64,000 bases of DNA, taken from positions 186,001 through 250,000 of the forward strand of contig NZ_JALDAY010000013.1 in the NCBI RefSeq assembly GCF_022698165.1. Reading direction: 5' to 3'. How positions within the stretch are numbered: position 1 is the stretch's first letter; every line of letters starts with the position of its first letter. This stretch comes from Streptomyces cylindrosporus (GTDB taxonomy: Bacteria > Actinomycetota > Actinomycetes > Streptomycetales > Streptomycetaceae). Positions 1 through 8,212 of the stretch are shown here, piece after piece. Under the pieces are notes generated by a model. The model saw nothing but the letters and a program-made list of their open reading frames with translations, searched no databases and was not told where the DNA came from. A program made the position numbers and the translations under genes.

Positions 1-145
1 TGTGGTCTGCGGCGAACGAGGGGGAGAGGAGGCGGTGATCCAGGTGGAGCCGGAGAATCCCGCATCGGCCGCGGTCGCGCAGGGGGCAGGGTTCACCCCC
101 GGCAAGCAGGTGCACAGCAAGGACGGCACACAGTTCAACCGGTGA
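1..145 (+). CDS. C-terminal end of a GNAT-family N-acetyltransferase (5' truncated by window edge)
   Basis: The frame starting at base 2 is open from the window edge to a TGA at 143-145 and encodes 47 residues. The tail, with a conserved stretch around NPASAAVAQGAGF followed by TPGKQVHSKDG, looks like the last beta-strand/helix of a GNAT acetyltransferase, where the N-xx-S/A pattern precedes a GF motif. Substrate cannot be told from this piece. It is also possible that it belongs to another protein with a GNAT-like C-terminus. Confidence 0.6.
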   Translation, partial: VVCGERGGEEAVIQVEPENPASAAVAQGAGFTPGKQVHSKDGTQFNR

Positions 146-342
146 CGAGCGGCAGTTACGGGACACCCCTCACCTTGTTCCTTATCGTCGGACCCGGCCA
201 TATGGTCACTCTTGGTGAGACAGGGAGACCGTGCCGTCTCACTTCGACCCCGTCGGCAGACTGGGAACGGCGGTCTCGCCCAAGCGCGAGGATTGTGGTG
301 AACTGCGCCGCATACCCCGCATGCGACGATGGGATGAAGGCG

Positions 343-783
343 ATGCCTCTCGAGGGCGAATACGGGCCGAGTCCAGCGCAGTGGATTCGCGAACAGGTCG
401 AGCTCTACGAGAGTTCGGGCGGTACGCAGGGTACGACCCTTTGGGACACGGGCCTGCCCGTTGTCATTGTCACGATGCGCGGCGCGAAGAGCGGCAAGAT
501 CCGTAAGATCCCGCTCATGCGTGTGGAGCACGAAGGCCGCTACGCCGCCGTGGCCTCGAAGGCCGGCTTCCCGCGTCATCCGGTCTGGTACTTCAATCTC
601 AAGTCCGACCCGCGTGTGGAGCTCCAGGACGGCTCTCAACGCCAGGAGATGACGGCCCGTGAGCTCAGCGGGGAGGAGAAGGCCCAGTGGTGGCGGCGCG
701 CGGTCGCCGCGTATCCGCCGTATGCCGAATACCAGGAGAAGACCGACCGCGTGATCCCGGTCTTCGTGCTGGAACCCGCGTAG
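343..783 (+). CDS. Nitroreductase/DUF385 family, deazaflavin (F420)-dependent oxidoreductase-like protein
   Basis: 146 residues. The sequence has the Ddn/DUF385 pattern: an N-terminal EYGPSPAQWIREQVELYE helix, then VVIVTMRGAKSGKIRKIPLM (the split-barrel strand with the RGAKSGK phosphate-binding turn for F420), then HPVWYFNL and DPRVELQDG. Members bind coenzyme F420 and some reduce quinones or nitroimidazoles in the cytoplasm; the substrate here is unknown. The frame is open back to 142, but that extension has no family similarity. I place the start at ATG 343, which has a GATGAAGG ribosome site just upstream; ATG 334 is the alternative. Monocistronic. Confidence 0.85.
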   Translation: MPLEGEYGPSPAQWIREQVELYESSGGTQGTTLWDTGLPVVIVTMRGAKSGKIRKIPLMRVEHEGRYAAVASKAGFPRHPVWYFNLKSDPRVELQDGSQRQEMTARELSGEEKAQWWRRAVAAYPPYAEYQEKTDRVIPVFVLEPA

Positions 784-898
784 AAGGCCCGCCCTCGGTC
801 CTGGCCGTCTCGCCACACCTTGCAAGGGCGACGGACCTGCCTGCTGGAGGTGGGCCGAGAGAGCGCCGCCCGTAGGAGTCATGTGCCTCGGTGTCGAT

Positions 899-2026
899 TC
901 AGTCCGAGGGCTGGTCACCTTGGTCGCCTTGGAGGGCGTGGCGACGTTCCTGTTCGCGCTTGGAGTAGGCGGCTGCCCGGATGGCCTCGTCGCTCTCGAG
1001 GCCCGATCCCAGCGCGCCGCCCACGGTGGCGACCGAGGCAACGAACCAGGACAGCGTCCAGTATTCCGCGGCGTGCAGCGGGGCCTGGGTCGTGGAGGCG
1101 AATACTTGGTCGTTGAGGATGAACAGGGCCCAGACAAAGTTGATGACGATCAGTCCCGTGTAGCAGACGAGCACCCCGATACCCAGGGTCACGACCGTCG
1201 AGGTGTTGTAGAGCCTCGCCCTCTGCCTCGCCTCCGGTGAGACCTCAGCTGATCGATGCCACAGCCGCGCGTCCACGATCAGCCAGCCGATCATGAGCGC
1301 GACGGACCCGACCGTGGCGATCACGAGGCGTGGCAGGCTCAGGGACTCGGCCAGGTTCCAGATGGTGGAGTTCACGGTGGCGATCGCTCCCGTGGCGAGT
1401 GCGGCCGCCAGGGCTTTCGACAGGCCCGGCACCAAGCGCCACGGCCGGTTGGCGCGCACCATGCCGAGGAGCACCCTCAGATAATCGCGCGGCCCGCTGA
1501 TGACGTACCGGAGATCGGCGGTCTCCTCCTCACCGACCGGGCCCGGGTGAATAGGCGCGAGACGGCTGACGAAGGGCGCCAGCAGCGGCTGACTCGGCGG
1601 GGGCCCCTCAGCCTCGGTGGCCCGCAGACCCGCGAGGCTGAGCACGGCTTCTTCCACGGCCCGCCGGGCCCTCGTCTGCAGACGCAAGCCCCCCAATGGA
1701 GGAAGGGACAGCAGCGCCAAGGCGTGTTCGTGACTCAGATCGACCACGAGCTTGCGCCCGTTCGAGTGCAGCGGAAGGTCGGTGAGGGCCACGACGATGT
1801 CCCAGTTCTCCGCACTTCCCCGGTCCATGATCCGGCGCATCAAGGTGGCCGGGTCCTCGGTCCCCGCAGTGAAGGGCTCGCTGACCACCTCGACGTCGAA
1901 CCGTCGCCCTTGGCCCCACTTGTCGGCGAGCCGAGCAGGAAGTGTCCGGACCATGCGCTGCGCGATCTCCGTGGGCGCGTCCGGATCCGCCAGGAGAGCC
2001 ACGACCGTAACGCCCTGAGACGACAC
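899..2026 (-). CDS. Conserved membrane protein of unknown function
   Basis: 375 residues, GTG start with an AAGGAG ribosome site. The N-terminal third (about 1-150) looks soluble and alpha/beta, including a RRFDVEVVSEPF strand and a DIVVALTDLPL strand. The C-terminal part holds about four hydrophobic segments (roughly residues 205-225, 235-255, 280-305, 315-340) and a charged tail. I do not recognise a named family. It stands alone between the F420-type gene and a divergent membrane-protein gene, so context gives no function. Confidence 0.65.
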   Translation of the reverse strand: MSSQGVTVVALLADPDAPTEIAQRMVRTLPARLADKWGQGRRFDVEVVSEPFTAGTEDPATLMRRIMDRGSAENWDIVVALTDLPLHSNGRKLVVDLSHEHALALLSLPPLGGLRLQTRARRAVEEAVLSLAGLRATEAEGPPPSQPLLAPFVSRLAPIHPGPVGEEETADLRYVISGPRDYLRVLLGMVRANRPWRLVPGLSKALAAALATGAIATVNSTIWNLAESLSLPRLVIATVGSVALMIGWLIVDARLWHRSAEVSPEARQRARLYNTSTVVTLGIGVLVCYTGLIVINFVWALFILNDQVFASTTQAPLHAAEYWTLSWFVASVATVGGALGSGLESDEAIRAAAYSKREQERRHALQGDQGDQPSD

Positions 2027-2304
2027 CCGCGTGACTCCTTCTCGTTGGCTGCCCCGCGATCGCCCCGCTCCGACCCGACCTCAGCATGGGCCGCACTCGC
2101 ACGCTGCGCCACCGCTCTCCGGCGCCGTCAGCGGCCTCGGACCGGGTTTGGCAACCCGAGTGGGTCTTGCACCAGTACCCGGCCATCGCCGCACGAGTCG
2201 TCGAGAACGGACGGGCTGTGGGCAGCCCCTGGTGACGGCATCGTGGTCCACCGGCCCCTCTTAGCGCCGACCGCACGCCGCTGACCAGCGCATACGCCGG
2301 CGCA

Positions 2305-2323
2305 TTCAGGTTGTGTTCAGGTT
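2305..2323 (+). promoter_or_regulatory. Candidate OmpR-type response-regulator box (11-bp-spaced direct repeat)
   Basis: TTCAGGTT occurs at 2305-2312 and again at 2316-2323, exactly 11 bp apart. Direct repeats with one-helical-turn spacing are the usual binding layout of OmpR/PhoB-family regulators, and such a regulator is encoded at 4616-5278. The repeat lies about 75 bp before the membrane-protein gene at 2396. The rest of the 2027-2395 gap shows no coding sequence I can support. The link between site and regulator is inferred. Confidence 0.5.
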
Positions 2324-2395
2324 CGGAGAGCCTTTGGACAACTCCACCACCAGAAGCCCCAAAAGTCCGGCAAAGGGGTCTGGGAGAACTGCCGG

Positions 2396-3208
2396 GTGCC
2401 TGTCATCGTCCGTGCCATGACGACTGATCACCTCATGCACAACCGGCCCGTGGGCCACATCCGTCACGTGGCGAGCAAGGTGCCGGAGGTGACCGTCTAC
2501 TTCTGGATCATCAAGGTGCTGACGACCGGCATGGGAGAGACGGCCTCCGACTTCCTGGCCCATCTGCTCGGCCCTGTCCCTGCCGTCGGCCTCGGTGGCG
2601 TCGCCCTGGCGGCAGTCCTGGCGGTGCAGTTCACCGTCAGGCGGTACGTGGCCTGGATCTACTGGACGGCGATCGTCATGGTCAGCGTGTTCGGCACGAT
2701 GGCCGCCGATGTCCTGCACGTCGGTCTCGGAGTGCCGTACGCGCTTTCGACGCCGTTCTTCATGGTCGTGCTGGCCGTCGTCTTCGTCCTCTGGTACCGC
2801 AGTGAGGGCACGCTGTCCATCCACAGCATCCGAACCCGGCGCCGGGAGACCTTCTACTGGGCGACCGTGCTCGCCACGTTCGCTCTGGGCACCGCCGCGG
2901 GGGATCTGACCGCCACGATCGGCCTCGGCTACCTCGGGTCCGCCGTGGTGTACGCCGTCGCGATCGCCGTTCCCGCGATCGCTCACCGTTGGGGCGGCCT
3001 GAACGCGGTGGCCGCCTTCTGGGCCGCCTACGTGATCACCCGTCCGCTCGGCGCGTCCGTCGCCGACTGGATGGCGGTCGGCCGGGGCCGGGGCGGGCTC
3101 GCTCTCGGCCTGGGGCCGGTCACGCTGGCCTGGACGGTGGCCATCCTCGGCTTCGTGGGCTATTTGGCTGTCTCGCACAAGGACGTGCAGCACGACAACG
3201 TGCCGTGA
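2396..3208 (+). CDS. COG4705 / DUF347 family integral membrane protein
   Basis: 270 residues, mostly hydrophobic, with about eight membrane segments. Two similar halves are visible: KVLTTGMGETASDFL near residue 40 and ATFALGTAAGDLTATIGLGY near residue 165, the repeated G-x-x-E/A-x-x-D signature of this family. Function of the family is unknown. I chose GTG 2396 because GGGAGA lies 8 bp before it; ATG 2417 and ATG 2435 are possible but lack a ribosome site. It converges on the histidine kinase gene, and an 11-bp-spaced repeat upstream suggests control by the neighbouring two-component system. Confidence 0.75.
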   Translation: MPVIVRAMTTDHLMHNRPVGHIRHVASKVPEVTVYFWIIKVLTTGMGETASDFLAHLLGPVPAVGLGGVALAAVLAVQFTVRRYVAWIYWTAIVMVSVFGTMAADVLHVGLGVPYALSTPFFMVVLAVVFVLWYRSEGTLSIHSIRTRRRETFYWATVLATFALGTAAGDLTATIGLGYLGSAVVYAVAIAVPAIAHRWGGLNAVAAFWAAYVITRPLGASVADWMAVGRGRGGLALGLGPVTLAWTVAILGFVGYLAVSHKDVQHDNVP

Positions 3209-3236
3209 CACGGCAGAGCGCTGAGCAGGCCTGTCG

Positions 3237-4619
3237 TCACCCGGCAGGAAGGCTGACCACGAAGCGTGCCCCGGGCGCGTGCCCGGGGGCGTGCGCCACC
3301 GAGCCGCCGACGGAGCGGGCCAGACGCCGCGCAAGCGGGAGACCGAGGCCCGCTCCGGCGTGCCCGTCGCCGGGATCCGCACGTCGGCCGGGCTCGAAGA
3401 GCTGTCCCGCGAACGACGGCGGTACGCCGGGCCCGTCGTCGGTGATGTCGACCCGTACCCCGTCGGGCGCGGAGTAGGAGCGGACGGCGACGCTGGTGCG
3501 CGCGTAGCGGCAGGCGTTGGCGAGAAGTGGGCTGACGATGCGTTCGAGGAGTTTCGGTGGGACACCGGCTACCAGGGGAGGAGCGCCGTCGGTGGTGAGT
3601 GTCAGGTGGCCGGGCACGTCCAGGGCTTCCGTGAGGCGGCGCAGCGTGGGCAGGACCTCCGCGGTGCCGGGCGCCGTGAGCGTGCCGTTGCGGGCGTCCT
3701 CCAGGAGCGTGTCGCAGATCGTGCGCATGGACTCGGCGGCATCCGCGATGACCTGGTGGGTGGCGTGGGTCTGGTCGGCTGTGCGGGGGCGGGTCCGCCA
3801 CCAGTCGAGTTCGGCGATGATCCGGCTCAGGGGTGTGCGCAGTTCGTGGGAGAGTTCCCCGGTGAGCTGACGCTCGTGGCGCAGCAGGGTGCGGATACGG
3901 TCCAGGATGGCGTCCAGCGACGCACCGAGGCGGGCGAGTTCGTCGGGGTGACGCATGCTCCCGAAGCGCTCCTCGGAGGTCACGGCGCTCCACTGCGCGG
4001 CCTGGTCCGTCATCGTGCGGACGGGGCGCAGCGCGCGGCCTACCGCCAGCCGGGTCAGGGCGTAGGTGCAGGCGAGCATGACGGCGTCCAGGACGAGCGA
4101 TCCCAGGAGCAGGGTGTCGGCCGAGTTCCGGGAGGGGGAGAGGTCCAGCGCCGTGACCACTGTGGCCTCGCTCTTGGCTCCCGGGACCGGCTGGGAACAC
4201 AACCGGAGGGGGCCGCGCACGTCGATGGTGGCGCACCGTCGGCCGCCGTGCCCGGCGAGTGTGTCGGCGACGCGGGTCAGGAATCCGGCGCCCGTCGGGG
4301 CTTCGAGCAGGCGTCGGCCGGAGTAGATGCACACGTTGGCGTCGAGGAGGTCGTCGTGCGAGGTCTCCAGGACGCGTACCTTCGTGCCGCTGGTGTCGAC
4401 GGTCGTCGCTACGGCGGCGGCGCGGGTACGGAGTTCGTCGTCCGCCTGATGCCGGAGACGGTGCTGGGCCACGGCGTTGAAGGCGACAGTGAGGACCAGC
4501 ATCAGCAGTGTGGCCGTGACGAGCGCCACGAGTGAGAGTCGGCCGCGCAGCGTGCTGGGCGCCAGACGGCGTGGGAATGCGGTCGTGGCGGGGCGCAGTC
4601 GGCGGAGGACCTCGCTCAT
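3237..4619 (-). CDS. Two-component sensor histidine kinase
   Basis: 460 residues. One membrane helix near 27-50, an extracytoplasmic region, a second helix near 175-197, then a HAMP-like linker. The HisKA box contains GELSHELRTPLSR with the phosphorylatable His. The ATPase domain shows the N box LLANACRYA, G1 DDGPGVP and G2 AGAGLGLPLARR. It overlaps the response regulator by four bases (ATGA at 4616-4619), so the two are translationally coupled. Signal unknown. Confidence 0.92.
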   Translation of the reverse strand: MSEVLRRLRPATTAFPRRLAPSTLRGRLSLVALVTATLLMLVLTVAFNAVAQHRLRHQADDELRTRAAAVATTVDTSGTKVRVLETSHDDLLDANVCIYSGRRLLEAPTGAGFLTRVADTLAGHGGRRCATIDVRGPLRLCSQPVPGAKSEATVVTALDLSPSRNSADTLLLGSLVLDAVMLACTYALTRLAVGRALRPVRTMTDQAAQWSAVTSEERFGSMRHPDELARLGASLDAILDRIRTLLRHERQLTGELSHELRTPLSRIIAELDWWRTRPRTADQTHATHQVIADAAESMRTICDTLLEDARNGTLTAPGTAEVLPTLRRLTEALDVPGHLTLTTDGAPPLVAGVPPKLLERIVSPLLANACRYARTSVAVRSYSAPDGVRVDITDDGPGVPPSFAGQLFEPGRRADPGDGHAGAGLGLPLARRLARSVGGSVAHAPGHAPGARFVVSLPAG

Positions 4620-5278
4620 GACAGCCGGTGGCCGATGCCGCGCGTCGTGCCGATCGTACGTTCGCTGCCCGCCTCGCGGAGCTTGCGGCGCAGCCTGGTC
4701 AGGTACTGGTCCAGGGTGTTGTCGCTGACCTGGGCACCTTCGGGCCAGGCCGCCCGGACCAGCTCGCGGCGGCGTACGACGGCGCCCGGCGTGGCCATGA
4801 GCGCGGCCAGCAGACGGAACTCGGTCGGCGTCAGGTCGACGCGGGTGCCCCGGACGGCGACCGTGTGCCGGACGGCGTCCAGGACCAGGTCTCCCGCCGT
4901 GGCGGCCGGCTGCGGCGCGGCCCGTTTCAGAGCCGCCCGGAGGCGGGCCGCGAGTTCGGCCAGGTGGAACGGCTTGGGCAGGTAATCGTCGCCGCCGGCC
5001 GAGAACCCGGACAGCCGGTCGGTGAGGCGGTGATGGGCGGTCAGGAAGATGACGGGGGAGAGGAATCCATTGGCGCGCATCGCCTGGCACACGTCCCGTC
5101 CATCCGCGTCGGGCAGCCCGATGTCGAGCACGGCGGCGGAGATGCCGTCGGTGGCCAGCCGCAGGGCGGTGGCGCCGTCCGGCGCGGGGACGGTGTCGAA
5201 GTCCTTGTCGCGCAGCCCGCGCACCAGTACGTCACGCAGGGCGTGATCGTCCTCGACGACCAGGATCGTCTGCTGCAT
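4616..5278 (-). CDS. OmpR-family response regulator
   Basis: 220 residues. The receiver domain has the acidic pair in VVEDDHAL, the phospho-acceptor Asp in VLDIGLPDADG, and the conserved Lys in PKPF. The C-terminal winged helix runs from about residue 125, with DLTPTEFRLLAALM and the recognition region DNTLDQYLTRLRRKL. ATG 5278 is preceded by a GGGAGAAG ribosome site. First gene of the two-gene operon with the histidine kinase; a candidate target is the membrane gene at 2396. Confidence 0.93.
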   Translation of the reverse strand: MQQTILVVEDDHALRDVLVRGLRDKDFDTVPAPDGATALRLATDGISAAVLDIGLPDADGRDVCQAMRANGFLSPVIFLTAHHRLTDRLSGFSAGGDDYLPKPFHLAELAARLRAALKRAAPQPAATAGDLVLDAVRHTVAVRGTRVDLTPTEFRLLAALMATPGAVVRRRELVRAAWPEGAQVSDNTLDQYLTRLRRKLREAGSERTIGTTRGIGHRLS

Positions 5279-5504
5279 GCTTCTCCCTCGGTTCGCGTGT
5301 TGTGTCCGTGCGGCCGGCTGCCGTATCCGTCGGCTTGTTCCCCGTGCGCGCTGTATCGGTCCGCGCGCCGTCACAGGTCCTGCGCCCGGGTGGCCAGTGC
5401 AGTGGGTCACGGCGGTCACGGCGGTCAGGCACACCCCGGGCCGGCCGCCGCCCACGTCCGTGTACCACTGCGGATTTCCGCCGGGGCTCTCCGCCCCAGA
5501 CACG

Positions 5505-6242
5505 TCAGCCCGGCTGGGGTCGGCCGTGGTCGCGCAACGGGCCGACCTCGTAGCCCCGTTGCCCGCAGGTGTCGAGGATGCGGGGCAAGGCGCCCAGCGC
5601 TGAGCGCCAGGCGCCCGGGGCGGAGGTGCAGTCGGAGTCGTGGAGCAGGATGGTGCCGCCGCCGTCCAGGTCGGACGTGACGGTGCGGTGGACGGACTCC
5701 GGTGTGGCGCGGGCGGTCCAGTCCTCGCCCCAGCAGGTCCACAGCACCGGCGTGAGACCGACGCGGCGGGCGGCGACATGGGCGGCGGTGGACATCACCC
5801 CGTACGGGGGCCGGAAGAGCGTGGGCCGGTGGCCGGTGATGTCGGCGACGGTGTCGCGGGCGCGGGCGAAGTCGTCGTAGGTGGCGCGCGGGCCGCGCAG
5901 CAGCAGGGGGCGGTGCCGCCAGCCGTGGATGCCGATCTCGTGCCCCGCCGCGGCGATCTCGCGGACCAGGCCGGGCGAGCGGTGTGCTTCGCTGCCCAGC
6001 AGGAAGAACGTCGCCCGGACCTGTCGCCCGGCCAGGAGGCGCAGGAAGTGCGGGGTGGACAGCGGGTCGGGTCCGTCGTCGAAGGTGAGGGCGATGTGGT
6101 CCGGGCGGCCCCGGCCCGAGAGGCGGGGCATGGCGCGATTGCGCAACGGGCCGAAGGTGGAGACGACGGGCGCGGCGTGAGCGGCCACGAGGGCGGGCAC
6201 GGCGGCGAGGGCGGCGGTGCGCAGCAGGCGGGAGGCGGTCAC
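5505..6242 (-). CDS. Polysaccharide deacetylase (NodB homology, CE4-type)
   Basis: 245 residues. An N-terminal hydrophobic segment (about 5-25) suggests export or membrane anchoring. NodB motifs are present in order: TFDDGPD (catalytic Asp plus metal Asp), HGWRHR (metal-binding His pair), RPPYG, and LLHDSD near the C-terminus (catalytic His). Likely removes acetyl groups from a cell-wall or surface glycan. It overlaps the upstream glycosyltransferase gene by four bases, so it is the second gene of that operon and shares its BlaI-type operators. Confidence 0.9.
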   Translation of the reverse strand: MTASRLLRTAALAAVPALVAAHAAPVVSTFGPLRNRAMPRLSGRGRPDHIALTFDDGPDPLSTPHFLRLLAGRQVRATFFLLGSEAHRSPGLVREIAAAGHEIGIHGWRHRPLLLRGPRATYDDFARARDTVADITGHRPTLFRPPYGVMSTAAHVAARRVGLTPVLWTCWGEDWTARATPESVHRTVTSDLDGGGTILLHDSDCTSAPGAWRSALGALPRILDTCGQRGYEVGPLRDHGRPQPG

Positions 6243-7627
6243 GAGTGGTGGCCTTCCGGGACGTGCGCGTGGTCAGGGGTGCCGTCCAGGTCGAGGCTGT
6301 GCCCGATGGCGTGGAGCACGTCCGGACCGTCGTAGGCCGTGGCGATCCCCGTGCCGACGGCGCAGGCCCACAGCCCGCAGGCCACGACCGCGGTGGCGAC
6401 GAGCCGACGGGCGGCCGACCTGCGTCGTCGCGCCACGGGCCGCGGAGGCGGCGGCCCCGCACGGTGGACGCGCGCTATCTCCGCGGCGGGGCCGTCGTCG
6501 GACCCGGCGGCGAAGAGTGCGAGACCGGCCGTGCGCCGGCGCAGGCCCAGCGGTCCGTCGATCAGATCGCACAGCACGTCCTTGAGGCGGTCCGGATCGC
6601 GGATCCACACCGCCGCTCCGGCCTCCTCCAGAGCGGCGGCGTTCGTCAGTCCGTGGCCCGGTATGCACCGGTAGCTGGCGACGGGCAGGCCGACGGCGAA
6701 CGCCTCCAGAGAACTCAGCCCGCCCGCGTTCTGGACCAGGACGTCGGCGGCGTGCATCAGCGCGGGCATGTCGTCGACCCAGCCGTAGGCGTGCTCGATG
6801 CCGTCCGCGCGCAGCTGTGCGGCCAGCGCCTCGTTGCGGCCGCAGACGACGACCGGGACGGCGGCACCGCACTCGCGCAGCTCCAGGGCGACCTGGCGGA
6901 CCGGTCCCACGCCCCAGGAGCCGGCGACCAGCAGTGCCAGCGGGGCGTCGGCCGGCAGCCCGAAGCGGGCCCGGGCCGCCTCGCGCTCCCGCGCATCGCC
7001 GGGACGGAACCGCGGGTCCACCACCGGCCCGCACACCCGGACGTCCCGTGCCCCGGCGGCCCGGGCCTGGGCGGCGGGCACGGCGTGCGCGGCGAGGTGC
7101 ACGTCGACGCCGTCCGCCACCCACAGCGGGTGCACGGAGAAGTCGGTGAGATACGTGAGGACGGGTGCGTCCAGCCGTCCCCGCAGCCGCAGGCTGCCCA
7201 GGACCCGGCTGGCTCCCGGGTAGGTGGAGACGACCGCGCCGGTGTCGGGATGCAGTGCCCGCAGCATGCGCTGCTCGGCGGTGCGCAGCAGTGCCCTCGC
7301 CAACGGCCCGCCGCCTCCCGCGCGTTCGGTGCTGCGGTAGACCCGCTGGTAGGCCCACGGCGCCCGGACGAGCATGCGGTGGTACCCGTCCCGCACCAGG
7401 CGTCCCAGCCGGGCGGGCAGCAGGTCGAGCAGGTCGAACCGGTCGACGACGAGGCCGTGGGCCGTGAGCCGGCGGGCCAGTTCGGCGGCGGCGCCGTCGT
7501 GGCCGGCGCCGATGCTCGCCGAGACGATCGCGACGCGCTCGGACCGGGCCGTTCGGGGCTCCGGTTCGGGGCGCAGGGCGCAGGCCGCCAGGGCGCGCAG
7601 ATGCACCGTACTTCCGAGGTAGGGCAT
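6239..7627 (-). CDS. MGDG-synthase-like glycosyltransferase (GT28-type)
   Basis: 462 residues. The N-terminal domain has VAIVSASIGAGHDGAAAELA, the glycine-rich acceptor loop of MGDG synthases and MurG relatives. The C-terminal nucleotide-sugar domain includes VAGSWGVGPVR, YGWVDDMPALM and the VQNAGGLSSLEAFAVGLP motif. A membrane helix lies near residues 415-435, followed by a His-rich tail. It probably glycosylates a lipid acceptor at the membrane. ATG 7627 follows a GGAGGAACC ribosome site. First gene of an operon with the deacetylase, divergent from a blaI-type repressor with operators in between. Confidence 0.85.
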   Translation of the reverse strand: MPYLGSTVHLRALAACALRPEPEPRTARSERVAIVSASIGAGHDGAAAELARRLTAHGLVVDRFDLLDLLPARLGRLVRDGYHRMLVRAPWAYQRVYRSTERAGGGGPLARALLRTAEQRMLRALHPDTGAVVSTYPGASRVLGSLRLRGRLDAPVLTYLTDFSVHPLWVADGVDVHLAAHAVPAAQARAAGARDVRVCGPVVDPRFRPGDAREREAARARFGLPADAPLALLVAGSWGVGPVRQVALELRECGAAVPVVVCGRNEALAAQLRADGIEHAYGWVDDMPALMHAADVLVQNAGGLSSLEAFAVGLPVASYRCIPGHGLTNAAALEEAGAAVWIRDPDRLKDVLCDLIDGPLGLRRRTAGLALFAAGSDDGPAAEIARVHRAGPPPPRPVARRRRSAARRLVATAVVACGLWACAVGTGIATAYDGPDVLHAIGHSLDLDGTPDHAHVPEGHHS

Positions 7628-7665
7628 GGGGTGGTTCCTCCGAGTGTGGAGCGGGCAGCCGGACT

Positions 7666-7747
7666 CTACAACATGTAGTAGGTAACCTCGTACGAGATGT
7701 AGTAGTTCCGTGGCCGGTGGCTCGGCGCAGCGTTCTACGAGCTGTAG
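7666..7747. promoter_or_regulatory. Three BlaI/MecI-type operators between divergent operons
   Basis: Three dyads of one form are present: CTACAACATGTAG at 7666-7678, GTACGAGATGTAG near 7690-7702, and CTACGAGCTGTAG at 7735-7747. Their common form is CTACRAnMTGTAG, close to the TACTACAnnTGTAGTA-like operators known for BlaI/MecI repressors. They sit between the glycosyltransferase operon and the blaI-type gene at 7795, as expected for autoregulation plus control of the divergent operon. Confidence 0.85.
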
Positions 7748-7794
7748 TAGCCCCCCGGGTAAGCTGGTCCGCCGAGCAGGGAGGTCGGTGGAGG

Positions 7795-8208
7795 ATGCGC
7801 GACGGCAGGAGCGGCGAAAGCGGCTCGGCGGGCGGCAGGAGGGCACGCGGCGAACTGGAGAGCGGCGTTCTCGCGGTGCTGTGGTCCGCCGAGGAGCCGC
7901 TGACCGCGCGGCAGGTCCTGGAGCGGCTTCCCGGGGACCTCGCCTACACGACCGTGCTGACGATCCTGTCCCGGCTGTACGACAAGGCCATGCTCGTACG
8001 GCACCCCGTGGGCCGGGGCTACGCCTACGCGCCCGTCCGGGACGAGGCGTCCCAGACCGCCGTACAGATGCACAGCCTGCTGGAGCGCGGCTCGGACCGG
8101 GAGGCGGTGCTGTCCCGCTTCGTGTCCGAACTCTCCCAGGAGGACGAGCAGTTGCTGCACCGCCTGCTGGGCGGGCAGGACGCCGGACCCGGCGACGACG
8201 GGCCGTGA
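7795..8208 (+). CDS. BlaI/MecI/CopY-family transcriptional repressor
   Basis: 137 residues. The winged helix covers about 20-90, with ELESGVLAVLWSAEEPLTAR and the recognition region LAYTTVLTILSRLYDKAML. The C-terminal part (SLLERGSDREAVLSRFVSEL) is the dimerisation and protease-cleavage region of the family. ATG 7795 has a GGTGGAGG ribosome site; the frame upstream overlaps the operators and is not used. Followed after four bases by an M56 protease gene, the usual repressor/sensor-protease pair. The first 18 residues are Ser/Gly/Arg-rich and probably disordered. Confidence 0.93.
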   Translation: MRDGRSGESGSAGGRRARGELESGVLAVLWSAEEPLTARQVLERLPGDLAYTTVLTILSRLYDKAMLVRHPVGRGYAYAPVRDEASQTAVQMHSLLERGSDREAVLSRFVSELSQEDEQLLHRLLGGQDAGPGDDGP

Positions 8209-8212
8209 GCCG

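Noticed and set aside
142..342. Extended N-terminus of the F420-type protein
   Set aside because: The extra 67 residues are low-complexity and unlike the family, while ATG 343 has a ribosome site and the normal family start.
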